From Microthrixaceae bacterium (GTDB lineage Bacteria; Actinomycetota; Acidimicrobiia; Acidimicrobiales; Microtrichaceae), in NCBI GenBank assembly GCA_023957975.1, contig JAMLGM010000009.1, positions 1 through 64,000 of the forward strand: a stretch of 64,000 bases of DNA, read 5' to 3'. The stretch's first letter is position 1; each line of letters starts with the position of its first letter. A model generated the notes under the pieces. It saw only the letters and a list, made by a program, of their open reading frames with translations. It was not told the origin of the DNA and searched no databases. A program made the position numbers and the translations under genes. Below, piece by piece: positions 18,331-26,967 of this stretch.

Positions 18331-19626
18331 ATGACGATCGACTCGCCCGAAGGCGACTCACCAGACAGCGCAAACACTGGCCCGAGCGAGAACAAGCGGC
18401 CCGAAGCGACCGCACGCACCGACAAGCGACCCCGCGGTGCGGCCGACCGCGTGGTGCGAACTCATCGCCAAACCCGCCCGACGGTGGCGATCACGGTGTT
18501 CGCCATGGCGGCCGCGTTCGGCGCCTGGGCACTCGGCGGGTCGTCGTGGGTGGCGATCCACCTCATGGCGGCGGTCGGACTCGTCACCATCATCAGCGGC
18601 GTCTCGCTCATGTTGACGGTCACCTGGTCGGCGGCTCCCGCTCCTCCCGATGCCGCGGTTCTGGTGCAGCGGTTCTGCATTGCGATCGGAGCGGTAGCGA
18701 TCATCGCCGGGCGCCATTTCGACCTCGGAGCCCCCGTTGTTGTCCCCGGTGCCGCTCTGTATCTCACGGGGTTGGCGCTCCTGGCCGCGTTGTTGGCATT
18801 GACCGTGCGGCGCGGCGTCGAGCGGCGCTACGACCCGGCGTTCATCGCGTACGTCGCCGCACTGTGCGCGGGATGCGCCGGTGTCGTGGTCGGCACCGTC
18901 ATGGCCCTCGACGGGTCGACGCCCGCACGGGTCGACACCCACATCACGCTCAACGTTCTGGGCCTCGTCGGCCTCGTGGTGGTTGGGACCTTGCCGTTTT
19001 TCACCGCCACGGTCGGACGCAGCCGGATGGCACCGAAGGCCACCGCGTCGCGCATCGTGATGGTCGTCGCGTGGCAAAGCGTCGCGGTCGCCGTCATCAG
19101 TACCGCGATGTCGACTCAGCGGGCCCCGGTCGCGGCCGCGGGCCTCGCCGCCTATGGCTTCGGCCTCGTCGCAGTTCTCGCGTTGTTGCCGCGCCCCACC
19201 CGTCGGCAGTTGGAGTGGGCCGGGCCACGCCTCATCGCGATCTGGGCGGGCACGCTGTGGTGGGCGGTCGCGGTGGTGGCCTCTGCGGTCGTGGTGGGCG
19301 CCGATGGTCGCGCCACGTTCAGTCGGCAGTGGGTGTGGACGCTCGTCGTGGCCGGATACGGCCAGATCCTGTGGGGGTCGCTCGCCTACCTCATGGCGGT
19401 GCTTCGCGGTGGCGGACACCGGCTTCTCGCCGAGGGGTTTGCCGCGACGCGGTCGTGGTTGGGTTTGGTGGCGGCGAACCTCACCGGCGTCGCACTCGCG
19501 ACCTCGCAGCCGAAGATCACGGCCGCGACGACCACGGTGTGGCTCGCCGACACCGCGTGGCGCGCCGCCCGAGTCGGTTTCGGCCGCCGGGCGCTAACGG
19601 GCGAGCACGGCAACCAGGAACGTTGA
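18331..19626 (+). CDS. polytopic membrane protein, NnrS-like / copper-oxidase-associated membrane module
   Basis: A 431-residue protein with a hydrophilic N-terminus of about 50 residues and roughly 12 membrane helices. Conserved-looking features are a His in the second helix (SSWVAIHLMAAVGL) and HITLNVLGLVGLVVVGTLPFF near the middle. These match the membrane N-terminal part of some actinobacterial multicopper oxidases, and NnrS-type heme-copper membrane proteins, in which such His residues bind heme. A heme or NO-related role is inference. ATG 18331 (GGGGG six bases before) is preferred; an upstream in-frame start at 18226 lies over the possible small gene. Its last 33 bases overlap the convergent methyltransferase gene. 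Confidence 0.6.
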   Translation: MTIDSPEGDSPDSANTGPSENKRPEATARTDKRPRGAADRVVRTHRQTRPTVAITVFAMAAAFGAWALGGSSWVAIHLMAAVGLVTIISGVSLMLTVTWSAAPAPPDAAVLVQRFCIAIGAVAIIAGRHFDLGAPVVVPGAALYLTGLALLAALLALTVRRGVERRYDPAFIAYVAALCAGCAGVVVGTVMALDGSTPARVDTHITLNVLGLVGLVVVGTLPFFTATVGRSRMAPKATASRIVMVVAWQSVAVAVISTAMSTQRAPVAAAGLAAYGFGLVAVLALLPRPTRRQLEWAGPRLIAIWAGTLWWAVAVVASAVVVGADGRATFSRQWVWTLVVAGYGQILWGSLAYLMAVLRGGGHRLLAEGFAATRSWLGLVAANLTGVALATSQPKITAATTTVWLADTAWRAARVGFGRRALTGEHGNQER

Positions 19627-20193
19627 GGACGCATCGAACCGGCGGACATCCCACGCCGACAGGAGCAACTCCTCACCAAAGCCAGCGGCCGCAGCGTCGG
19701 CACGGAACTCCTCGAACTCGTACCCGCGATCCGCGCCGAACCCGATGACGCAGCGACCACCCTCGGCGAGGTGCGAATGCAATCGCACCAGCACATCGCG
19801 CCGGGTCGTCGGATCGAGGAAGGTCATCACATTTCCGGCGCACACGGCCAGGTCGAACTCGTGTGGAAGCCCCATCGCCTCGAGGTTGAACTCCGCGAGG
19901 TCGGCGGACACCCAGGTCGCGGCGGGGTGATCTCCCTGCGCGGCCGCGATGAGCGCCGGGTCGATGTCGACGCCGACGACCGAATGGCCGAGGGCGGCGA
20001 GGCGGCCACCGACCCGGCCCGGCCCACAGCCGGCATCGAGAATCCGCGAACCGCGCGGCACCATCGCGTCGACGAGTCTCGCCTCGCCGTCGAGGTCGTC
20101 ACCCGCTGCGGCCATCGCCCGGAACCGTTCGATGTACCACTCCGAATGGCCGGGGTTCTGCTCGATCATCTGCAGCCAACGGTTCTCGCTCAT
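19594..20193 (-). CDS. class I SAM-dependent methyltransferase
   Basis: A 199-residue methyltransferase with the SAM-binding loop LDAGCGPGRVGG near residue 52, the acidic loop VVGVDIDP near residue 74 and the post-I motif DLAVCAGNVMTFL near 114. This is the small UbiE/Methyltransf_25 type, with no specificity domain, so the substrate is unknown. It is transcribed towards and overlaps the membrane-protein gene, and is divergent from the GDP-sugar genes. Confidence 0.85.
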   Translation of the reverse strand: MSENRWLQMIEQNPGHSEWYIERFRAMAAAGDDLDGEARLVDAMVPRGSRILDAGCGPGRVGGRLAALGHSVVGVDIDPALIAAAQGDHPAATWVSADLAEFNLEAMGLPHEFDLAVCAGNVMTFLDPTTRRDVLVRLHSHLAEGGRCVIGFGADRGYEFEEFRADAAAAGFGEELLLSAWDVRRFDASSTFLVAVLAR

Positions 20194-20201
20194 GGTCTAT
20201 G

Positions 20202-20207
20202 ACCGTA
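20202..20207 (-). promoter_or_regulatory. -10 element of a leaderless methyltransferase promoter
   Basis: On the minus strand TACGGT ends 8 bases before the ATG at 20193. Confidence 0.4.
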
Positions 20208-20263
20208 CCAACCGGGTCGGCCCGCAACGACCGGCCCCGGAACCGGCACCGACCGCCACCGGG

Positions 20264-20269
20264 TAGACT
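20264..20269 (+). promoter_or_regulatory. -10 element upstream of the rmd leader ORF
   Basis: TAGACT ends 7 bases before an ATG at 20277 that opens a 23-codon frame ending at the start of the rmd-like gene. The first base of the transcript would be the A of that ATG. Confidence 0.45.
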
Positions 20270-20276
20270 GCCGACG

Positions 20277-20348
20277 ATGTTCGCGCACGAACCGACCCGT
20301 CGTTGCGGCCCGCGATGTGCCGATACCCGGGGTCGCGCGCTCCGGTGA
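20277..20348 (+). CDS. possible 23-codon leaderless leader peptide, coupled to the rmd-like gene
   Basis: ATG 20277 opens a short frame (MFAHEPTRRCGPRCADTRG followed by RALR) that ends at TGA 20346-20348. That stop overlaps the GTG start of the reductase gene (GTGA), the arrangement that lets a terminating ribosome restart. The peptide is Arg-rich with two Cys. It may serve only to bring ribosomes to a gene with no good ribosome site of its own, or it may sense something by stalling. Coding cannot be shown from one sequence. Confidence 0.4.
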   Translation: MFAHEPTRRCGPRCADTRGRALR

Positions 20349-21253
20349 AGGCTCTGATCACCGGCGCCTCCGGTTTCGTCGGACCGCACCTCGCCGCACA
20401 CCTCGAAGCCTCCGGCGACGAAGTGGTCTGCACCGACCGTGCAAGTGGGGCCGACGTGTGTGACGAGGCCCAGATCGCCGACGTGTTCGCGACCCACCGG
20501 CCCGAGGTCGTGTTCCACCTCGCCGGAGACAGCGACGTCGGCGGAAGCTGGCACCACCCACGCTCCACGTTCCTCGCGAACGCCGTCGGAACGCTCAACG
20601 TGATGGAAGCGGCTCGGGCCGCCGGCGTTCGGCGGGTTGTCGCCATCGGCAGCGCCGACGTGTACGGCAAGGTGGCCGTCGACGAGTTGCCGCTCACCGA
20701 ACACTCGGCGTTGCGTCCGGCAAGTCCCTATGCGGCCTCGAAGATCGCGGCCGACGCCGTCACCCAGCAGGCGTGGCTCGGACACGGGCTCGAAACGATC
20801 CGCGTGCGGGCGTTCAACCATCTCGGTCCGGGGCAGAGCGACCGGTTCGTCGCCCCGGCGATCGCCACCCGTATCGCCCGAAACGAACTCGACGCCGCAA
20901 CCTCGGTGCCGGTCGGCAACCTCGAGGCCCGCCGAGACATCACCGACGTCCGCGACGTGGTTCGCGCCTACCGCCTCCTCGCCGTGAGCGGCGAACCCGG
21001 CGAGGTCTACAACGTCTGCAGCGGCACCACGGTCGCGATCGCCGAACTCGCCGAACAACTCGTCGCCATGGCCCGCCACCCCATGGAGCTCGTGGTGGAC
21101 GAATCGCTGCTTCGCCCGGTCGACATCCCCGTGCTGTGCGGCGATAACACCAAATTGTGCGAGCGCACCGGCTGGGAGCCGGAGCTCTCACTCACCACCA
21201 CCTTGTCCGACCTCATGGACGACTGCCGCGCCCGACTCGCGGCCTCGGTGTGA
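20345..21253 (+). CDS. NAD-dependent epimerase/reductase, GDP-6-deoxy-D-mannose reductase (Rmd)-like
   Basis: A 302-residue extended short-chain dehydrogenase: GASGFVG at residue 6, active-site Ser in GSADVYGK, Tyr-x3-Lys in SPYAASK, and FNHLGPGQ, a phrase typical of the Rmd and GDP-mannose dehydratase group. The likely substrate is GDP-4-keto-6-deoxymannose made by Gmd (next gene), giving GDP-D-rhamnose or a related 6-deoxyhexose. GTG 20345 matches the family N-terminus; ATG 20315 and TTG 20303 are alternatives. It is followed by gmd after 87 bases. Confidence 0.75.
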   Translation: MKALITGASGFVGPHLAAHLEASGDEVVCTDRASGADVCDEAQIADVFATHRPEVVFHLAGDSDVGGSWHHPRSTFLANAVGTLNVMEAARAAGVRRVVAIGSADVYGKVAVDELPLTEHSALRPASPYAASKIAADAVTQQAWLGHGLETIRVRAFNHLGPGQSDRFVAPAIATRIARNELDAATSVPVGNLEARRDITDVRDVVRAYRLLAVSGEPGEVYNVCSGTTVAIAELAEQLVAMARHPMELVVDESLLRPVDIPVLCGDNTKLCERTGWEPELSLTTTLSDLMDDCRARLAASV

Positions 21254-22318
<1,065 letters not shown>

Positions 22319-22321
<3 letters not shown>

Positions 22322-22334
22322 GGCCGGAGCCTCA
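22319..22334 (+). terminator. small hairpin between gmd and fbiA
   Basis: TGAGGC, loop CGGA, GCCTCA: a perfect 6-bp stem with a tetraloop that includes the gmd stop codon and ends 8 bases before the next ATG. It may weakly separate the sugar gene from the F420 genes, or influence initiation. No T-run follows. Confidence 0.35.
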
Positions 22335-22342
22335 CCATCACC

Positions 22343-23332
22343 ATGCAGATCACCACGATCGCCGGGGGGGTCGGAGCGGCGCGCATGTTGCGTGCCCTCG
22401 GCGCAACCTGGGGACCCTCGTCGCTGACCGCGATCGTCAACGTCGCCGACGACGAGCTTGTCAACGGGCTTCCCGTCTCCCCCGACATCGACTCGATCCT
22501 CTACACCCTCGCCGGGGCGAACGACGAGCAGCGCGGCTGGGGGCTCGGCGGCGAAACCTGGCAGGCGATGTCGATGCTTCGCCGCTACGCGGAGGCAAAC
22601 GGGCGCAGCGATATCGGCTGGTTCAATCTCGGAGATCTCGACCTCGGCAGCCACATGTATCGGGCGGTCCGCCTCGCTGAGGGGGCGGCACTCGACGTCG
22701 TCACCGCGGAGATGGCCCGGGCGTGGGGGCTCGAGCTGCGAATCGTTCCGGTCACGAACGACCGTTTGTCCACCAAGCTCCACACCGAGGACGGTCGCCT
22801 GGACTTTCAGGAGTATTTCGTTCGAGAGCACCACGAGGTTGCGGTGACCGGGGTGGAGTTCGACGGAACCGACACCGCGACCGCGGCGCCCGGGGTTCTC
22901 GGTTCCATCGCCGGGGCCGAGGTCATCGTGATCGCACCGTCGAACCCGATCGTGTCGGTGGGCCCGGTGCTCGCCGTGCCCGGGGTTCGCGACGCGATCG
23001 AGGCCCGGCGCGAGGTTGCCGTGGCCGTGTCACCCATCATCGGGGGCAAGGCACTCAAGGGGCCCGCAGATCGCCTGCTGCGCGAGCTCGGCCACGAGTC
23101 CTCAGCGCTCGGGGTCGCCCGCATGTACGTCGACCTCGTCTCCACGATGGTGATCGACACCGTCGACGCCGATCTCGCCCCCGACATCGAGGCCCTCGGG
23201 ATGACCGTGGTGGTAACCGACACGATCATGAGCGACCTCGACATCGCTCGCCGGCTCGCGCTCAGCACCGTCGAAGCGATCACCGGCACTGCATCCTCAA
23301 CCCCCCACGCAGCATCGGGAGAGCCGTCATGA
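22343..23332 (+). CDS. fbiA: 2-phospho-L-lactate transferase (F420 biosynthesis)
   Basis: CofD/FbiA family, 329 residues. It joins the 7,8-didemethyl-8-hydroxy-5-deazariboflavin (Fo) core to a phospholactate-type unit to give (dehydro-)F420-0. Family marks are TTIAGGVGAARMLRAL at the start, VNVADDELVNGLPVSPDIDSI, the LGDLDLGSH stretch near residue 95 and PSNPIVSVGPVL near 194. Its stop codon overlaps the start of cofE (ATGA), so both proteins are made together. Confidence 0.95.
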   Translation: MQITTIAGGVGAARMLRALGATWGPSSLTAIVNVADDELVNGLPVSPDIDSILYTLAGANDEQRGWGLGGETWQAMSMLRRYAEANGRSDIGWFNLGDLDLGSHMYRAVRLAEGAALDVVTAEMARAWGLELRIVPVTNDRLSTKLHTEDGRLDFQEYFVREHHEVAVTGVEFDGTDTATAAPGVLGSIAGAEVIVIAPSNPIVSVGPVLAVPGVRDAIEARREVAVAVSPIIGGKALKGPADRLLRELGHESSALGVARMYVDLVSTMVIDTVDADLAPDIEALGMTVVVTDTIMSDLDIARRLALSTVEAITGTASSTPHAASGEPS

Positions 23333-24033
23333 GCGAACTGCGAATCTTCGGCGTCGAGGGCATCGGCGAGATCACCCGTGGAACCGACCTTGCCTCCGCA
23401 ATCTGCGCCGCCGTCGAGTTGTGCGACGGCGACGTGATCGTGGTGACCCAGAAGATCGTCTCGAAGGCCGAGGGAGCCATGGTCGAGGTCGACCCCGACG
23501 ATCCGCTCAGCCACAAGCCGATCGTCGAACGCGAATCGCGTCGAATCCTGCGCCGCCGCGGCGAACTCATCATCTCCGAGACCAAACACGGGTTCGTCTG
23601 CGCGAACGCCGGCATCGACCTCTCCAACGTCGACCGCGGCCAGGCCGCGCTGTTGCCCGACGACCCGGACCGCTCGGCGCGGCGCATCCGCGACGCCATC
23701 CGCGGCAAGTTCGGGGTCACGGTCGGGGTGGTCGTGAGCGACACCTTCGGACGCCCGTGGCGTCGCGGGGTCACCGACGTCGCCATCGGTTCCGCCGGCA
23801 TCGTCGCGGTGCTCGACCTGCGCGGCACGGTCGACGCCTACGGCCGCGAGCTCATGGTCACCGAAGTCTGCGTGGTCGACGAGTTGTGCGGTGCCGCCGA
23901 CCTCGTCATGGGCAAGTCGACCGGCGTGCCCGTCGCCGTCGTCCGGGGCGTCGATCCGAGCTGGTTGGGCGACGTCGGCGGAGGTGTTCTCACCGACGTC
24001 GTTCGCTCCCCCGCCGACGACCTTTTCCGTTAG
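23329..24033 (+). CDS. cofE: coenzyme F420-0:L-glutamate ligase
   Basis: CofE/FbiB N-terminal family, 234 residues. It adds glutamates to F420-0 using GTP. Motifs include VVTQKIVSKAEG near residue 40, ETKHGFVCANAGIDLSN near 85 and VVVSDTFGRPWRRG near 137. Unlike mycobacterial FbiB it has no C-terminal nitroreductase-like domain, so reduction of dehydro-F420 would need another protein. Start fixed by the four-base ATGA overlap with fbiA. Confidence 0.94.
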   Translation: MSELRIFGVEGIGEITRGTDLASAICAAVELCDGDVIVVTQKIVSKAEGAMVEVDPDDPLSHKPIVERESRRILRRRGELIISETKHGFVCANAGIDLSNVDRGQAALLPDDPDRSARRIRDAIRGKFGVTVGVVVSDTFGRPWRRGVTDVAIGSAGIVAVLDLRGTVDAYGRELMVTEVCVVDELCGAADLVMGKSTGVPVAVVRGVDPSWLGDVGGGVLTDVVRSPADDLFR

Positions 24034-24046
24034 GCCCAGGCTCGCA

Positions 24047-25003
24047 TCACGGTGCGCTCTGTTCGCCGCGGGCCCACTCGATCACCGCGCTCGTGCCGGC
24101 GTCGAGGTGGGTCCACGACTCCCAGCCCAGGTGCACCGCGGCCTTGGCTGCGCTCAACGAGATTCGGTCGAGTTCGCCGGTTCTCGCCGGAGCGTAGATC
24201 GCCGGTTCGCTCACGTCGGCCGCCGTCGCCATCGAGGTGTACAACTCGTTGACCGACACCTCGCGGCCCGTGCCGATGTTGAACAGGATTCCGTCGCCGC
24301 GGGTGGCCGCGCGCACGAACGCGTCGACCACGTCGTCGACGAAAACGAAATCTCGGGTCTGGGTCCCGTCGCCGAAGATCGTGCACGGTTCACCGGCGAG
24401 CAGTCGCCCGGCGAAGATGGACACCACCCCTGCCTCCCCGTGCGGGTCCTGGCGCGGGCCGTACACGTTGGCCAACGCCAGCGAGGTGAAGTCGAGTCCG
24501 TAGAGCGTGTTGTAGGCGACGAGATAGTCGGTGAACACCTTCTTGCTCACGCCGTAAGGCGACTCGGGCCGCTGGGGCGCAGCCTCGGTCACCGGCAGCG
24601 AGGACGGGTCCGGTTCCCCGTAGATGGTGCCGCCGCTCGAGGCGAACACGACCTTACGGGTTTCGGCGCGGCGAGCGCCCTCCAACACGTTGATGCCACC
24701 GAGAATGTTGATGGATGCATCGAGTGCGGGATCCGATACGGAGACCCGCACGTCGGCCTGCGCGGCGAGGTGAAAGATCACCTCGGGCTTGCGGCGTTCG
24801 ATCAGGGTGACGACCTCGGCGTTACGAATGTCGATCTGGTGAAACGTGAGGTCGTGGTCGCGATTCGACCGGGCCTCGGCGAGATTCGACAGTTTGCCCG
24901 ACGAGAGACTGTCGATGACGTCGACCGAGTGGCCCTCGGCGAGCAGTCGGTCGACGAGGGTCGACCCGATGAACCCCGCACCACCGGTCACCAACGCGCG
25001 CAT
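24047..25003 (-). CDS. NAD-dependent epimerase, UDP-glucose 4-epimerase type
   Basis: A 318-residue extended SDR enzyme: TGGAGFIGSTLVDRLL, SSGGTIYGEP with the active-site residues, SPYGVSKKV (Tyr-x3-Lys) and NVYGPRQDP. It belongs to the GalE/WbpP-like group that makes UDP-galactose, UDP-GalNAc or related sugars; exact specificity is not readable. AAAGGGAG lies 4 bases before the ATG, a strong ribosome site. Convergent with cofE, 13 bases apart; manC lies 70 bases upstream on the same strand. Confidence 0.88.
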   Translation of the reverse strand: MRALVTGGAGFIGSTLVDRLLAEGHSVDVIDSLSSGKLSNLAEARSNRDHDLTFHQIDIRNAEVVTLIERRKPEVIFHLAAQADVRVSVSDPALDASINILGGINVLEGARRAETRKVVFASSGGTIYGEPDPSSLPVTEAAPQRPESPYGVSKKVFTDYLVAYNTLYGLDFTSLALANVYGPRQDPHGEAGVVSIFAGRLLAGEPCTIFGDGTQTRDFVFVDDVVDAFVRAATRGDGILFNIGTGREVSVNELYTSMATAADVSEPAIYAPARTGELDRISLSAAKAAVHLGWESWTHLDAGTSAVIEWARGEQSAP

Positions 25004-25073
25004 TGCACTCCCTTTCCGAACGGCACATCGCCGCAGTGGATCGACCGCCGAAGTGCGATCGTCCGAGGTAAAT

Positions 25074-26084
25074 CTACTGCCAGGTCGACGGATCCGGCAC
25101 CGTCACGGCATCGATCGTCGCTGCGTCGGCGACCGTCTCGCCGTGGCCGATCACCGCCCCGCCGATCACGCGGGCTCCTGACCCGATTCTGGCTCCGGCC
25201 CCGACGATCGATCCCTCGACCACGGCGTCCGCACCGATGGTGGCCCCCGCCATGACGATGGAGTCACGAATGGTTGCCCCCGACCCGATCGACGCCCGTG
25301 GATTCACCATCGAATGCTCGACCACGGCACCGTCGGCCACGGTTGCGTCGGCCGCCACGCCGGCTTCGTTCGAGCGCGTGCCGTCGATCAGGTCGAGGCA
25401 GGCCTGGAGATAGGCGCTCGGCGTGCCGGCGTCGATCCAGTAGGTGTCATAGGCCACAGCCTTGAGGGTGCCTCGTTCCACGAGCACCGGAAACGTCTCG
25501 CGCTCGACCGACACTTTGCGGCCCTCGTCGATCAGGTCGAGCACCGACGGCTCCATCACATAGGTGCCGGCGTTGATGAGGTTGCACGGCTCGGTTCCCG
25601 GGGCCGGCTTTTCGACGAACGCGCGCACCGAACCGTCCTCGGCGGTGTCCACCACTCCGAACCGCGACGGATCCTCGACGCCGATGAGGTGCAGAGTCGC
25701 CTCGCCACCGAGGAATCGGTGCTGTTCCACGAGCCAGCGGTAGTCGAGGTCGGTGAGCACGTCGCCGTTGACGACCAGAAACGTCTCGTCGACCCCCGCA
25801 TGGCGGGCGGCGAATCGGATCGCCCCGGCGGTGTCGAGCGGCTCGGGTTCGATCGCATAGTGCAGGCGCACCCCCGCACAGGTCCCGTCGGGGAATGCCT
25901 CGGTGAAACGGTCGGGAGCGAAACCCAGCGACACCACCGCCTCGGTCACTCCACCGGCGCCGAGCCGTGCGATGACACGCTCGAACATCGTGACCGAACC
26001 GATCGGAAGCATCTGCTTCGGAGTCGCCAGGGTCAACGGACGCAGGCGCGTTCCGAACCCTCCGACGAGCACGACGGCGCGCAC
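25074..26084 (-). CDS. manC: mannose-1-phosphate guanylyltransferase
   Basis: A 336-residue nucleotidyltransferase with N-terminal signature VLVGGFGTRLRPLT and metal residues in VNGDVLTD, followed from about residue 240 by a left-handed beta-helix of hexapeptide repeats (VAADATVADGAVV and following). It makes GDP-mannose from mannose-1-phosphate and GTP. The same fold serves sugar-1-phosphate thymidylyl- and uridylyltransferases, but position next to GDP-sugar genes and likeness to actinobacterial ManB/ManC (Rv3264c type) favour GDP-mannose. Two bases after the stop of the preceding gene. Confidence 0.85.
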   Translation of the reverse strand: MRAVVLVGGFGTRLRPLTLATPKQMLPIGSVTMFERVIARLGAGGVTEAVVSLGFAPDRFTEAFPDGTCAGVRLHYAIEPEPLDTAGAIRFAARHAGVDETFLVVNGDVLTDLDYRWLVEQHRFLGGEATLHLIGVEDPSRFGVVDTAEDGSVRAFVEKPAPGTEPCNLINAGTYVMEPSVLDLIDEGRKVSVERETFPVLVERGTLKAVAYDTYWIDAGTPSAYLQACLDLIDGTRSNEAGVAADATVADGAVVEHSMVNPRASIGSGATIRDSIVMAGATIGADAVVEGSIVGAGARIGSGARVIGGAVIGHGETVADAATIDAVTVPDPSTWQ

Positions 26085-26086
26085 GC

Positions 26087-26890
26087 TCAGTTCCCGGCGG
26101 TCGTGGTGGTTGCGTCGGCGCCGGGGTCGGCTTCGTCCGCGCCGGCGTCACCGGAGCCCTCCTGCACCGTGCCCTCGGCGTCGCCGTCAGATGCCGGCGC
26201 AATGGTCGTCGTGGCCTGGTTGCGCGGCACCGCACCGGCGTCCGGGTTGGAAAGGTTGTCCACCGCCCCGGGCAGGTCGATCGAGTCGGTGTCCTTGTCG
26301 ACCAACGCGAGGGCGAACGCGGCGCCGTTCTGCTCGAATCGAACCGACGCGAAGTCGGCGTCGACCACGGTCGGCTTGGTGCGATCCGAGGCCTGCGGCG
26401 GCCAGACGAACAACTTGATGACCGTGTCGGTGCTCGCATCGTCGCCGTCGCCGCAGGTGGCTCCGGCCTTGAGCTCGGTGCCATCGGCGAAGGTGACCGA
26501 GTCGTCGGTCACCTCCATCCCCTGAGCTTCGAAGAACCGCCCAAGCGTTGCGTTGCGCCCGGCGGTCTCCTCGGAGGAAGGCCCGACGATGATCACGCCG
26601 TTACCCATGGCTTCGATGTCCGACTCGGTGGCCGGCGGCAGGAGGTTTGCCAGGTACCCGTCGCACTCGTAAGTGCCGTACGCCTGATACCAGGTGTCGC
26701 GACCCGCCCGAGGTCGCTCGCCGTCTCCGTGAATTCGCGCATCTCGAGCGAGCCACACGAGAACGCATCCGACCACGATGATCCCGGCGATCAGCGCCGG
26801 ATATCCGAGCGGGCGCCGCTGCCCGACGGAACGATTCACCCCGGCGCGTTGGACGCGCTGGATCTTCTTGGACGAGGAAGGCGTAGCCAT
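26087..26890 (-). CDS. membrane-anchored exported protein of unknown function
   Basis: A 267-residue protein: basic N-terminus, one membrane helix (YPALIAGIIVVGCVLVWLA, about 30-48), an outer domain with DTWYQAYGTYECDGYLAN and GRNATLGRFFEAQGMEVTDD, two Cys that could pair, and a Thr/Ala/Asp-rich tail. The layout recalls an actinobacterial family in which the first phrase is HWHAAYGxYxCD and a later one is HIHP-like (from memory); here the His are replaced, so a metal site would be lost. It lies two bases before manC in the same operon and may belong to the glycan machinery. No function claimed. Confidence 0.6.
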   Translation of the reverse strand: MATPSSSKKIQRVQRAGVNRSVGQRRPLGYPALIAGIIVVGCVLVWLARDARIHGDGERPRAGRDTWYQAYGTYECDGYLANLLPPATESDIEAMGNGVIIVGPSSEETAGRNATLGRFFEAQGMEVTDDSVTFADGTELKAGATCGDGDDASTDTVIKLFVWPPQASDRTKPTVVDADFASVRFEQNGAAFALALVDKDTDSIDLPGAVDNLSNPDAGAVPRNQATTTIAPASDGDAEGTVQEGSGDAGADEADPGADATTTTAGN

Positions 26891-26899
26891 AGCGCTCCA

Positions 26900-26905
26900 A
26901 AGCTA
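26900..26905 (-). promoter_or_regulatory. -10 element for the unknown exported protein and manC
   Basis: On the minus strand TAGCTT ends 9 bases before the ATG at 26890. A GGAG also sits in the short gap, so a very short leader is possible. Confidence 0.4.
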
Positions 26906-26967
26906 GTCGAATCGCCCTCGGCGGCCGAACTTCACACCACGTCGATGTCGTGGGCGCCGCGCTGGGG

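Noticed and set aside
19594-19626. 33-base convergent overlap as evidence of a wrong gene end
   Set aside because: Both reading frames show family features to the end (methyltransferase strand FLVAVLAR; membrane protein basic tail), so the overlap is accepted as real.
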